Shown here piece after piece: positions 1-11,769 of a stretch of 64,000 bases of DNA. The notes beneath the pieces are model-generated. The model had not been told where the DNA came from. It made no database searches and saw only the letters and a program-made list of their open reading frames with translations. A program made the position numbers and the translations under genes. The stretch is from assembly GCF_964204645.1 (NCBI RefSeq), contig NW_027437444.1, positions 1 to 64,000 of the forward strand, in the 5' to 3' direction. The stretch is from Tubulanus polymorphus (taxonomy: Eukaryota > Nemertea > Palaeonemertea > Tubulaniformes > Tubulanidae). Position 1 is the stretch's first letter; the number at the start of each line of letters is the position of its first letter.

Positions 1-1233
1 AAAACGACAATGTCGATGCGTAAAAGCGCTCAAATCGTCAGGAAAAGCACTTTTCGACCCGAAAACGTCGTTCAGCGCGAGAAAAGACGTTTTCGTATCA
101 AATATTCCCCCTATCGGGAAAAACGACAATGTCGATGCGTAAAAGCGCTCAAATCGTCAGGAAAAGCACTTTTCGGACCGAAAACGTCGTTCAGCGCGAG
201 AAAAGACGTTTTCGTATCAAATATTCCCCCGATCGGAAAAACGACAATGTCGATGCGTAAAAGCGCTCAAATCGTCAGGAAAAGCACTTTTCGGACCGAA
301 AACGTCGTTCAGCGCGAGAAAAGACGTTTTCGTATCAAATATTCCCCCTATCGAAAAACGACAATGTCGATGCGTAAAAGCGCTCAAATCGTCAGGAAAA
401 GCACTTTTCGACCCGAAAACGTCGTTCAGCGCGAGAAAAGACGTTTTCGTATCAAATATTCCCCCTATCGGAAAAACGACAATGTCGATGCGTAAAAGCG
501 CTCAAATCGTCAGGAAAAGCACTTTTCGACCCGAAAACGTCGTTCAGCGCGAGAAAAGACGTTTTCGTATCAAATATTCCCCCTATCGGGAAAACGACAA
601 TGTCGATGCGTAAAAGCGCTCAAATCGTCAGGAAAAGCACTTTTCGGACCGAAAACGTCGTTCAGCGCGAGAAAAGACGTTTTCGTATCAAATATTCCCC
701 CTATCGGGAAAACGACAATGTCGATGCGTAAAAGCGCTCAAATCGTCAGGAAAAGCACTTTTCGACCCGAAAACGTCGTTCAGCGCGAGAAAAGACGTTT
801 TCGTATCAAATATTCCCCCTATCGGAAAAACGACAATGTCGATGCGTAAAAGCGCTCAAATCGTCAGGAAAAGCACTTTTCGACCCGAAAACGTCGTTCA
901 GCGCGAGAAAAGACGTTTTCGTATCAAATATTCCCCCGATCGGAAAAACGACAATGTCGATGCGTAAAAGCGCTCAAATCGTCAGGAAAAGCACTTTTCG
1001 CCCCGAAAACGTCGTTCAGCGCGAGAAAAGACGTTTTCGTATCAAATATTCCCCCGATCGGAAAAACGACAATGTCGATGCGTAAAAGCGCTCAAATCGT
1101 CAGGAAAAGCACTTTTCGACCCGAAAACGTCGTTCAGCGCGAGAAAAGACGTTTTCGTATCAAATATTCCCCCTATCGGAAAAACGACAATGTCGATGCG
1201 TAAAAGCGCTCAAATCGTCAGGAAAAGCACTTT
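1..1233. repeat. Family A monomers left of the first large block
   Basis: About ten A monomers running in from the left window edge. The stretch 590-1,195, with its rare centre allele TTTTCGCCCCGAAAA near 1,000 and two CCCCCGATCGG ends, recurs at about 25,500-26,110. Nothing else is present: no gene, no RNA, no inserted element. Confidence 0.85.
709..826. repeat. Reference family A monomer with its internal dyads
   Basis: A complete 118-bp unit close to the A consensus. It holds three inverted repeats. Dyad 1 is CGACA-A-TGTCG at 713-723. Dyad 2 is TTTTCG-ACC-CGAAAA at 759-773. Dyad 3 pairs CGAAAACGTC (768-777) with GACGTTTTCG (794-803), a perfect 10-bp stem around a 16-nt spacer. Dyads 2 and 3 share the arm CGAAAA, so only one can form at a time. 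The unit also carries A/T tracts of 3-4 bp at intervals of roughly 8-12 bp or twice that. No protein-binding function is shown by sequence alone. Confidence 0.9.
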
Positions 1234-4200
1234 TCGGACCGAAAACGTTGTTCAGCGCGAGAAAAGACGTTTTCGTATCAAATATTCCCCCTATCGGAAA
1301 AACGACAATGTCGATGCGTAAAAGCGCTCAAATCGTCAGGAAAAGCACTTTTCGACGCGAAAACGTCGTTCAGTGCGAGAAAAGACGTTTTCGTATCAAA
1401 TATTCCCCCGATCGGAAAAACGACAATGTCGATGCGTAAAAGCGCTCAAATCGTCAGGAAAAGCACTTTTCGGACCGAAAACGTCGTTCAGCGCGAGAAA
1501 AGACGTTTTCGTATCAAATATTCCCCCTATCGAAAAAACGACAATGTCGATGCGTAAAAGCGCTCAAATCGTCAGGAAAAGCACCTTTCGACCCGAAAAC
1601 GTCGTTCAGCGCGAGAAAAGACGTTTTCGAATCAAATATTCCCCCTATCGGGAAAACGACAATGTCGATGCGTAAAAGCGCTCAAATCGTCAGGAAAAGC
1701 ACTTTTCGGACCGAAAACGTTGTTCAGCGCGAGAAAAGACGTTTTCGTATCAAATATTCCCCCTATCGGAAAAACGACAATGTCGATGCGTAAAAGCGCT
1801 CAAATCGTTAGGAAAAGCACTTTTCGACCCGAAAACGTCGTTCAGCGCGAGAAAAGACGTTTTCGTATCAAATATTCCCCCTATCGGAAAAACGACAATG
1901 TCGATGCGTAAAAGCGCTCAAATCGTCAGGAAAAGCACTTTTCGGACCGAAAACGTCGTTCAGCGCGAGAAAAGACGTTTTCGTATCAAATATTCCCCCT
2001 ATCGGGAAAACGACAATGTCGATGCGTAAAAGCGCTCAAATCGTCAGGAAAAGCACTTTTCGGACCGAAAAGGTCGTTCAGCGCGAGAAAAGACGTTTTG
2101 GTATCAAATATTCCCCCTATCGGAAAAACGACAATGTCGATGCGTAAAAGCGCTCAAATCGTCAGGAAAAGCACTTTTCGACCCGAAAACGTCGTTCAGC
2201 GCGAGAAAAGACGTTTTCGAATCAAATATTCCCCCTATCGGGAAAACGACAATGTCGATGCGTAAAAGCGCTCAAATCGTCAGGAAAAGCACTTTTCGAC
2301 CCGAAAACGTCGTTCAGCGCGAGAAAAGACGTTTTCGTATCAAATATTCCCCCTATCGGGAAAACGACAATGTCGATGCGTAAAAGCGCTCAAATCGTCA
2401 GGAAAAGCACTTTTCGGACCGAAAAGGTCGTTCAGCGCGAGAAAAGACGTTTTGGTATCAAATATTCCCCCTATCGGAAAAACGACAATGTCGATGCGTA
2501 AAAGCGCTCAAATCGTCAGGAAAAGCACTTTTCGACCCGAAAACGTCGTTCAGCGCGAGAAAAGACGTTTTCGAATCAAATATTCCCCCTATCGGGAAAA
2601 CGACAATGTCGATGCGTAAAATCGCTCAAATCGTCAGGAAAAGCACTTTTCGACCCGAAAACGTCGTTCAGCGCGAGAAAAGACGTTTTCGTATCAAATA
2701 TTCCCCCTATCGGGAAAACGACAATGTCGATGCGTAAAAGCGCTCAAATCGTCAGGAAAAGCACTTTTCGACCCGAAAACGTCGTTCAGCGCGAGAAAAG
2801 ACGTTTTCGTATCAAATATTCCCCCTATCGGAAAAACGACAATGTCGATGCGTAAAAGCGCTCAAATCGTCAGGAAAAGCACTTTTCGACCCGAAAACGT
2901 CGTTCAGCGCGAGAAAATACGTTTACGTATCAAATATTCCCCATATCGGGAAAACGACAATGTCGATGCGTAAAAGCGCTCAAATCGTCAGGAAAAGCAC
3001 TTTTCGACCCGAAAACGTCGTTCAGCGCGAGAAAAGACGTTTTCGTATCAAATATTCCCCCTATCGGAAAAACGACAATGTCGATGCGTAAAAGCGCTCA
3101 AATCGTCAGGAAAAGCACTTTTCGACGCGAAAACGTCGTTCAGCGCGAGAAAATACGTTTTCGTATCAAATATTCCCCCTATCGGAAAAACGACAATGTC
3201 GATGCGTAAAATCGCTCAAATCGTCAGGAAAAGCACTTTTCGACCCGAAAACGTCGTTCAGCGCGAGAAAAGACGTTTTCGTATCAAATATTCCCCCTAT
3301 CGGAAAAACGACAATGTCGATGCGTAAAAGCGCTCAAATCGTCAGGAAAAGCACTTTTCGACCCGAAAACGTCGTTCAGCGCGAGAAAATACGTTTACGT
3401 ATCAAATATTCCCCATATCGGAAAAACGACAATGTCGATGCGTAAAAGCGCTCAAATCGTCAGGAAAAGCACTTTTCGACCCGAAAACGTCGTTCAGCGC
3501 GAGAAAAGACGTTTTCGTATCAAATATTCCCCCTATCGGGAAAACGACAATGTCGATGCGTAAAAGCGCTCAAATCGTCAGGAAAAGCACTTTTCGGACC
3601 GAAAACGTCGTTCAGCGCGAGAAAAGACGTTTTCGTATCAAATATTCCCCCTATCGGAAAAACGACAATGTCGATGCGTAAAAGCGCTCAAATCGTCAGG
3701 AAAAGCACTTTTCGACGCGAAAACGTCGTTCAGCGCGAGAAAATACGTTTTCGTATCAAATATTCCCCCTATAGGAAAAACGACAATGTCGATGCGTAAG
3801 AGAGCTCAAATCGTCAGGAAAAGCACTTTTCGACGCGAAAACGTCGTTCAGTGCGAGAAAAGACGTTTTCGTATCAAATATTCCCCCTATCGGAAAAACG
3901 ACAATGTCGATGCGTAAAAGCGCTCAAATCGTCAGGAAAAGCACTTTTCGACCCGAACCCGTCGTTCAGCGCGAGAAAAGACGTTTTCGTATCAAATATT
4001 CCCCCTATCGGGAAAACGACAATGTCGATGCGTAAAAGCGCTCAAATCGTCAGGAAAAGCACTTTTCGGACCGAAAACGTTGTTCAGCGCGAGAAAAGAC
4101 GTTTTCGTATCAAATATTCCCCCCATCGGAAAAACGACAATGTCGATGCGTAAAAGCGCTCAAATCGTCAGGAAAAGCACTTTTCGACCCGAAAACGTCG

Positions 4201-7200
4201 TTCAGCGCGAGAAAAGACGTTTTCGAATCAAATATTCCCCCTATCGGGAAAACGACAATGTCGATGCGTAAAAGCGCTCAAATCGTCAGGAAAAGCACTT
4301 TTCGACCCGAAAACGTCGTTCAGCGCGAGAAAAGACGTTTTCGTATCAAATATTCCCCCTATCGGGAAAACGACAATGTCGATGCGTAAAAGCGCTCAAA
4401 TCGTCAGGAAAAGCACTTTTCGGACCGAAAACGTTGTTCAGCGCGAGAAAAGACGTTTTCGTATCAAATATTCCCCCCATCGGAAAAACGACAATGTCGA
4501 TGCGTAAAAGCGCTCAAATCGTCAGGAAAAGCACTTTTCGACCCGAAAACGTCGTTCAGCGCGAGAAAAGACGTTTTCGAATCAAATATTCCCCCTATCG
4601 GGAAAACGACAATGTCGATGCGTAAAAGCGCTCAAATCGTCAGGAAAAGCACTTTTCGACCCGAAAACGTCGTTCAGCGCGAGAAAAGACGTTTTCGAAT
4701 CAAATATTCCCCCTATCGGGAAAACGACAATGTCGATGCGTAAAAGCGCTCAAATCGTCAGGAAAAGCACTTTTCGACGCGAAAACGTCGTTCAGCGCGA
4801 GAAAAGACGTTTTCGTATCAAATATTCCCCCTATCGGAAAAACGACAATGTCGATGCGTAAAAGCGCTCAAATCGTCAGGAAAAGCACTTTTCGACGCGA
4901 AAACGTCATTCAGCGCGAGAAAAGACGTTTTCGTATCAAATATTCCCCCTATCGGGAAAACGACAATGTCGATGCGTAAAAGCGCTCAAATCGTCAGGAA
5001 AAGCACTTTTCGACCCGAAAACGTCGTTCAGCGCGAGAAAAGACGTTTTCGTATCAAATATTCCCCCTATCGGGAAAACGACAATGTCGATGCGTAAAAG
5101 CGCTCAAATCGTCAGGAAAAGCACTTTTCGACGCGAAAACGTCGTTCAGCGCGAGAAAATACGTTTTCGTATCAAATATTCCCCCTATCGGGAAAACGAC
5201 AATGTCGATGCGTAAAAGCGCTCAAATCGTCAGGAAAAGCACTTTTCGGACCGAAAACGTCGTTCAGCGCGAGAAAAGACGTTTTCGTATCAAATATTCC
5301 CCCTATCGGAAAAACGACAATGTCGATGCGTAAAAGCGCTCAAATCGTCAGGAAAAGCACTTTTCGACGCGAAAACGTCGTTCAGCGCGAGAAAATACGT
5401 TTTCGTATCAAATATTCCCCCTATAGGAAAAACGACAATGTCGATGCGTAAAAGCGCTCAAATCGTCAGGAAAAGCACTTTTCGGACCGAAAACGTCGTT
5501 CAGCGCGAGAAAAGACGTTTTCGTATCAAATATTCCCCCTATCGGAAAAACGACAATGTCGATGCGTAAAAGCGCTCAAATCGTCAGGAAAAGCACTTTT
5601 CGACCCGAAAACGTCGTTCAGCGCGAGAAAAGACGTTTTCGTATCAAATATTCCCCCTATCGGGAAAACGACAATGTCGATGCGTAAAAGCGCTCAAATC
5701 GTCAGGAAAAGCACTTTTCGGACCGAAAAGGTCGTTCAGCGCGAGAAAAGACGTTTTCGTATCAAATATTCCCCCTATCGGAAAAACGACAATGTCGATG
5801 CGTAAAAGCGCTCAAATCGTCAGGAAAAGCACTTTTCGACCCGAAAACGTCGTTCAGCGCGAGAAAAGACGTTTTCGAATCAAATATTCCCCCTATCGGG
5901 AAAACGACAATGTCGATGCGTAAAAGCGCTCAAATCGTCAGGAAAAGCACTTTTCGGACCGAAAACGTCGTTCAGCGCGAGAAAAGACGTTTTCGTATCA
6001 AATATTCCCCCTATCGGAAAAACGACAATGTCGATGCGTAAAATCGCTCAAATCGTCAGGAAAAGCACTTTTCGACCCGAAAACGTCGTTCAGCGCGAGA
6101 AAAGACGTTTTCGTATCAAATATTCCCCCTATCGGAAAAACGACAATGTCGATGCGTAAAAGCGCTCAAATCGTCAGGAAAAGCACTTTTCGACCCGAAA
6201 ACGTCGTTCAGCGCGAGAAAATACGTTTACGTATCAAATATTCCCCATATCGGAAAAACGACAATGTCGATGCGTAAAAGCGCTCAAATCGTCAGGAAAA
6301 GCACTTTTCGACCCGAAAACGTCGTTCAGCGCGAGAAAAGACGTTTTCGTATCAAATATTCCCCCTATCGGAAAAACGACAATGTCGATGCGTAAAAGCG
6401 CTCAAATCGTCAGGAAAAGCACTTTTCGACCCGAAAACGTCGTTCAGCGCGAGAAAATACGTTTACGTATCAAATATTCCCCATATCGGGAAAACGACAA
6501 TGTCGATGCGTAAAAGCGCTCAAATCGTCAGGAAAAGCACTTTTCGACCCGAAAACGTCGTTCAGCGCGAGAAAAGACGTTTTCGAATCAAATATTCCCC
6601 CTATCGGGAAAACGACAATGTCGATGCGTAAAAGCGCTCAAATCGTCAGGAGAAGCACTTTTCGGACCGAAAACGTCGTTCAGCGCGAGAAAAGACGTTT
6701 TCGTATCAAATATTCCCCCTATCGGAAAAACGACAATGTCGATGCGTAAAAGCGCTCAAATCGTCAGGAAAAGCACTTTTCGACGCGAAAACGTCGTTCA
6801 GCGCGAGAAAATACGTTTTCGTATCAAATATTCCCCCTATCGGAAAAACGACAATGTCGATGCGTAAAATCGCTCAAATCGTCAGGAAAAGCACTTTTCG
6901 ACCCGAAAACGTCGTTCAGCGCGAGAAAAGACGTTTTCGTATCAAATATTCCCCCTATCGGAAAAACGACAATGTCGATGCGTAAAAGCGCTCAAATCGT
7001 CAGGAAAAGCACTTTTCGACCCGAAAACGTCGTTCAGCGCGAGAAAATACGTTTACGTATCAAATATTCCCCATATCGGAAAAACGACAATGTCGATGCG
7101 TAAAAGCGCTCAAATCGTCAGGAAAAGCACTTTTCGACCCGAAAACGTCGTTCAGCGCGAGAAAAGACGTTTTCGTATCAAATATTCCCCCTATCGGGAA

Positions 7201-9030
7201 AACGACAATGTCGATGCGTAAAAGCGCTCAAATCGTCAGGAAAAGCACTTTTCGACCCGAAAACGTCGTTCAGCGCGAGAAAAGACGTTTTCGAATCAAA
7301 TATTCCCCCTATCGGGAAAACGACAATGTCGATGCGTAAAAGCGCTCAAATCGTCAGGAAAAGCACTTTTCGGACCGAAAACGTCGTTCAGCGCGAGAAA
7401 AGACGTTTTCGTATCAAATATTCCCCCTATCGGAAAAACGACAATGTCGATGCGTAAAAGCGCTCAAATCGTCAGGAAAAGCACTTTTCGACGCGAAAAC
7501 GTCGTTCAGCGCGAGAAAAGACGTTTTCGTATCAAATATTCCCCCTATCGGAAAAACGACAATGTCGATGCGTAAAAGCGCTCAAATCGTCAGGAAAAGC
7601 ACTTTTCGACGCGAAAACGTCGTTCAGCGCGAGAACAGACGTTTTCGTATCAAATATTCCCCCTATCGGGAAAACGACAATGTCGATGCGTAAAAGCGCT
7701 CAAATCGTCAGGAAAAGCACTTTTCGACCCGAAAACGTCGTTCAGCGCGAGAAAAGACGTTTTCGTATCAAATATTCCCCCTATCGGGAAAACTACAATG
7801 TCGATGCGTAGAAGCGCTCAAATCGTCAGGAAAAACACTTTTCGACGCGAAAACGTCGTTCAGCGCGAGAAAAGACGTTTTCGTATCAAATATTCCCCCT
7901 ATCGGAAAAACGACAATGTCGATGCGTAAAAGCGCTCAAATCGTCAGGAAAAGCACTTTTCGACCCGAAAACGTCGTTCAGCGCGAGAAAAGACGTTTTC
8001 GTATCAAATATTCCCCCCCCTATCGGGAAAACGACAATGTCGATGCGTAAAAGCGCTCAAATCGTCAGGAAAAGCACTTTTCGACCCGAAAACGTCGTTC
8101 AGCGCGAGAAAAGACGTTTTCGTATCAAATATTCCCCCTATCGGAAAAACGACAATGTCGATGCGTAAAAGCGCTCAAATCGTCAGGAAAAGCACTTTTC
8201 GGACCGAAAACGTTGTTCAGCGCGAGAAAAGACGTTTTCGTATCAAATATTCCCCCTATCGGAAAAACGACAATGTCGATGCGTAAAAGCGCTCAAATCG
8301 TCAGGAAAAGCACTTTTCGGACCGAAAACGTCGTTCAGCGCGAGAAAAGACGTTTTCGTATCAAATATTCCCCCTATCGAAAAAACGACAATGTCGATGC
8401 GTAAAAGCGCTCAAATCGTCAGGAAAAGCACTTTTCGACCCGAAAACGTCGTTCAGCGCGAGAAAAGACGTTTTCGTATCAAATATTCCCCCTATCGGGA
8501 AAACGACAATGTCGATGCGTAAAAGCGCTCAAATCGTCAGGAAAAGCACTTTTCGACCCGAAAACGTCGTTCAGCGCGAGAAAAGACGTTTTCGTATCAA
8601 ATATTCCCCCTATCGGGAAAACGACAATGTCGATGCGTAAAAGCGCTCAAATCGTCAGGAAAAGCACTTTTCGACCCGAAAACGTCGTTCAGCGCGAGAA
8701 AAGACGTTTTCGTATCAAATATTCCCCCTATCGGAAAAACGACAATGTCGATGCGTAAAAGCGCTCAAATCGTCAGGAAAAGCACTTTTCGGACCGAAAA
8801 CGTCGTTCAGCGCGAGAAAAGACGTTTTCGTATCAAATATTCCCCCTATCGGAAAAACGACAATGTCGATGCGTAGAAGCGCTCAAATCGTCAGGAAAAG
8901 CACTTTTCGACGCGAAAACGTCGTTCAGCGCGAGAAAAGACGTTTTCGTATCAAATATTCCCCCTATCGGAAAAACGACAATGTCGATGCGTAAAAGCGC
9001 TCAAATCGTCAGGAAAAGCACTTTTCGACC
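1234..9030. repeat. Family A higher-order block, copy 1 (~7.8 kb)
   Basis: About 66 A monomers whose ordered series of rare alleles recurs at 14,107-22,020. Landmarks are the AATCGCTC monomers at 2,621 and 3,211, TACGTTTACG at 2,918, the AAGAGAGCTC monomer near 3,799, AACGTCATT at 4,901, GGAGAAGC at 6,651 and the extended C run at 8,013. The offset to copy 2 is 12,873 bp up to about 2.95 kb and 12,991 bp afterwards, so copy 2 carries one extra monomer. Few substitutions separate the copies, so the duplication is recent, or is an assembly product. Confidence 0.85.
2041..2748. repeat. Tandem duplication of a 3-monomer unit inside copy 1
   Basis: Two successive 354-bp trimers. Each starts with a monomer carrying the rare pair GAAAAGGTCG and TTTTGGTATC (at 2,067 and 2,421), followed by a CGAATC monomer and a plain one. 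The same trimer pair is present in copy 2 near 14.94-15.6 kb, so it predates the large duplication. Confidence 0.82.
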
Positions 9031-10020
9031 CGAAAACGTCGTTCAGCGCGAGAAAAGACGTTTTCGTATCAAATATTCCCCCTATCGGGAAAACGACAAT
9101 GTCGATGCGTAAAAGCGCTCAAATCGTCAGGAAAAGCACTTTTCGACCCGAAAACGTCGTTCATCGCGAGAAAAGACGTTTTCGTATCAAATATTCCCCC
9201 TATCGGGAAAACGACAATGTCGATGCGTAAAAGCGCTCAAATCGTCAGGAAAAGCACTTTTCGACCCGAAAACGTCGTTCAGCGCGAGAAAAGACGTTTT
9301 CGTATCAAATATTCCCCCTATCGGAAAAACGACAATGTCGATGCGTAAAAGCGCTCAAATCGTCAGGAAAAGCACTTTTCGGACCGAAAACGTTGTTCAG
9401 CGCGAGAAAAGACGTTTTCGTATCAAATATTCCCCCTATCGGAAAAACGACAATGTCGATGCGTAAAAGCGCTCAAATCGTCAGGAAAAGCACTTTTCGA
9501 CGCGAAAACGTCGTTCAGCGCGAGAAAAGACGTTTTCGTATCAAATATTCCCCCGATCGGAAAAACGACAATGTCGATGCGTAAAAGCGCTCAAATCGTC
9601 AGGAAAAGCACTTTTCGGACCGAAAACGTCGTTCAGCGCGAGAAAAGACGTTTTCGTATCAAATATTCCCCCTATCGGAAAAACGACAATGTCGATGCGT
9701 AAAAGCGCTCAAATCGTCAGGAAAAGCACTTTTCGACGCGAAAACGTCGTACAGCGCGAGAAAATACGTTTTCGTATCAAATATTCCCCCTATCGGAAAA
9801 ACGACAATGTCGATGCGTAAAAGCGCTCAAATCGTCAGGAAAAGCACTTTTCGACCCGAAAACGTCGTTCAGCGCGAGAAAAGACGTTTTCGTATCAAAT
9901 ATTCCCCCTATCGGAAAAACGACAATGTCGATGCGTAAAAGCGCTCAAATCGTCAGGAAAAGCACTTTTCGACCCAAAAACGTCGTTCAGCGCGAGAAAA
10001 GACGTTTTCGTATCAAATAT
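9031..10020. repeat. Family A monomers following copy 1
   Basis: About eight monomers that continue copy 1 without a break. They are matched at 24.03-24.96 kb, offset about 14,996, through landmarks GTTCATCGCG near 9,163 and GTACAGCGCG near 9,748. The last complete unit has CGACCCAAAAACG, which breaks an arm of dyad 2. No gene. Confidence 0.8.
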
Positions 10021-10075
10021 TCCCCCTAAAAACGTCGTTCAGCGCGAGAAAAGACGTTTGAAATCAAATCGTCAG
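10021..10075. repeat. Rearranged A monomer with a duplicated dyad segment
   Basis: After the C run, the expected stretch from ATCGG to AAAGCGC (about 35 nt) is missing. It is replaced by about 36 nt from the other half of the monomer: the dyad-3 segment from AAAACGTCG to GACGTTT. The normal sequence then resumes at TCAAATCGTCAGG. Because lengths match closely, the array stays almost in register. The exchange could have used the AAAACG shared by both halves. It lies at the edge of an indel-rich stretch, so a consensus error is possible. Confidence 0.7.
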
Positions 10076-11769
10076 GAAAAGCACTTTTCGACCCGAAAAC
10101 GTCGTTCAGCGCGAGAAAAGACGTTTTCGTATCAAATATTCCCCCCTATCGGAAAAACGACAATGTCGATGCGTAAAAGCGCTCAAATCGTCAGGAAAAG
10201 CACTTTTCGACCCGAAAACGTCGTTCAGCGCGAGAAAAGACGTTTTCGTATCAAATATTCCCCCTATCGGAAAAACGACAATGTCGATGCGTAAAAGCGC
10301 TCAAATCGTCAGGAAAAGCACTTTTCGACCCGAAAACGTCGTTCAGCGCGAGAAAAGACGTTTTCGTATCAAATATTCCCCCTATCGGAAAACGACAATG
10401 TCGATGCGTAAAAGCGCTCAAATCGTCAGGAAAAGCACTTTTCGACCCGAAAACGTCGTTCAGCGCGAGAAAAAGACGTTTTCGTATCAAATATTCCCCT
10501 ATCGGAAAAACGACAATGTCGATGCGTAAAAGCGCTCAAATCGTCAGGAAAAGCACTTTTCGACCCGAAAACGTCGTTCAGCGCGAGAAAAGACGTTTTC
10601 GTATCAAATATTCCCCCTATCGGAAAAACGACAATGTCGATGCGTAAAAGCGCTCAAATCGTCAGGAAAAGCACTTTTCGACCCGAAAACGTCGTTCAGC
10701 GCGAGAAAAGACGTTTTCGTATCAAATATTCCCCCTATCGGAAAAACGACAATGTCGATGCGTAAAAGCGCTCAAATCGTCAGGAAAAGCACTTTTCGAC
10801 CCGAAAACGTCGTTCAGCGCGAGAAAAGACGTTTTCGTATCAAATATTCCCCCTATCGGAAAAACGACAATGTCGATGCGTAAAAGCGCTCAAATCGTCA
10901 GGAAAAGCACTTTTCGACCCGAAAACGTCGTTCAGCGCGAGAAAAGACGTTTTCGTATCAAATATTCCCCCTATCGGAAAAACGACAATGTCGATGCGTA
11001 AAAGCGCTCAAATCGTCAGGAAAAGCACTTTTCGACCGAAAACGTCGTTCAGCGCGAGAAAAGACGTTTTCGTATCAAATATTCCCCCTATCGGAAAAAC
11101 GACAATGTCGATGCGTAAAAGCGCTCAAATCGTCAGGAAAAGCACTTTTCGACCCGAAAACGTCGTTCAGCGCGAGAAAAGACGTTTTCGTATCAAATAT
11201 TCCCCCTATCGGAAAAACGACAATGTCGATGCGTAAAAGCGCTCAAATCGTCAGGAAAAGCACTTTTCGGACCCGAAAACGTCGTTCAGCGCGAGAAAAG
11301 ACGTTTTCGTATCAAATATTCCCCCTATCGGAAAAACGACAATGTCGATGCGTAAAAGCGCTCAAATCGTCAGGAAAAGCACTTTTCGACCGAAAACGTC
11401 GTTCAGCGCGAGAAAAGACGTTTTCGTATCAAATATTCCCCCTATCGGAAAAACGACAATGTCGATGCGTAAAAGCGCTCAAATCGTCAGGAAAAGCACT
11501 TTTCGGACCCGAAAACGTCGTTCAGCGCGAGAAAAGACGTTTTCGTATCAAATATTCCCCCTATCGGGAAAACGACAATGTCGATGCGTAAAAGCGCTCA
11601 AATCGTCAGGAAAAGCACTTTTCGACCCGAAAACGTCGTTCAGCGCGAGAAAAGACGTTTTCGTATCAAATATTCCCCCTATCGGGAAAACGACAATGTC
11701 GATGCGTAAAAGCGCTCAAATCGTCAGGAAAAGCACTTTTCGGACCGAAAACGTCGTTCAGCGCGAGAA
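10076..11769. repeat. Near-uniform A monomers with palindrome-centre indels
   Basis: About fourteen monomers. Those from about 10,500 to 11,000 are essentially identical. Four later ones have an altered palindrome centre: two nucleotides in TTTTCGACCGAAAA (near 11,030 and 11,387) or four in TTTTCGGACCCGAAAA (near 11,267 and 11,503), where three is normal. These look like hybrids of the two common alleles ACC and GAC. Other single-base changes are one A short near 10,386, an extra A near 10,470 and one C short near 10,498. Confidence 0.75.

Noticed and set aside
10-495. Open frames of 60-217 codons with Lys/Arg-rich repetitive products throughout the window
   Set aside because: They are by-products of the satellite. 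118 is 1 modulo 3, so each frame rotates per monomer and reaches the TAA of GATGCGTAA (A) or the TAA of CGATCCGTAA (B). Only indels lengthen them, and no codon-level constraint or independent start context is visible.
709-803. Rho-independent terminator suggested by the 10-bp stem
   Set aside because: The stem has a 16-nt spacer, is not followed by a clear T run and recurs in hundreds of non-coding copies; it is part of the satellite monomer.
709-826. CENP-B box (TTCGNNNNANNCGGG)
   Set aside because: TTCG occurs several times per monomer on both strands, but neither the A nor the CGGG follows at the required spacing in the A consensus (TTCGACCCG and TTCGTATCA lack the CGGG part).
709-826. 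118-bp monomer as a simple dimer of two ~60-bp halves
   Set aside because: AAAACG followed by AAAAG recurs at a shift of about 60-61 bp, but the rest of the halves does not align convincingly by eye; kept only as a possibility under the 10,021 rearrangement.
2060-2105. Compensatory change in dyad 3 (GAAAAGGTCG with TTTTGGTATC)
   Set aside because: The two substitutions fall at different pairs of the stem and each creates a mismatch, so they do not support covariation.
7990-8025. C runs of 7-9 (near 8,013, 13,799, 14,039 and 21,003) as G-quadruplex sites on the opposite strand
   Set aside because: Each is a single G run per monomer with no second run of three or more within normal loop distance; they look like homopolymer slippage inherited by block copying.
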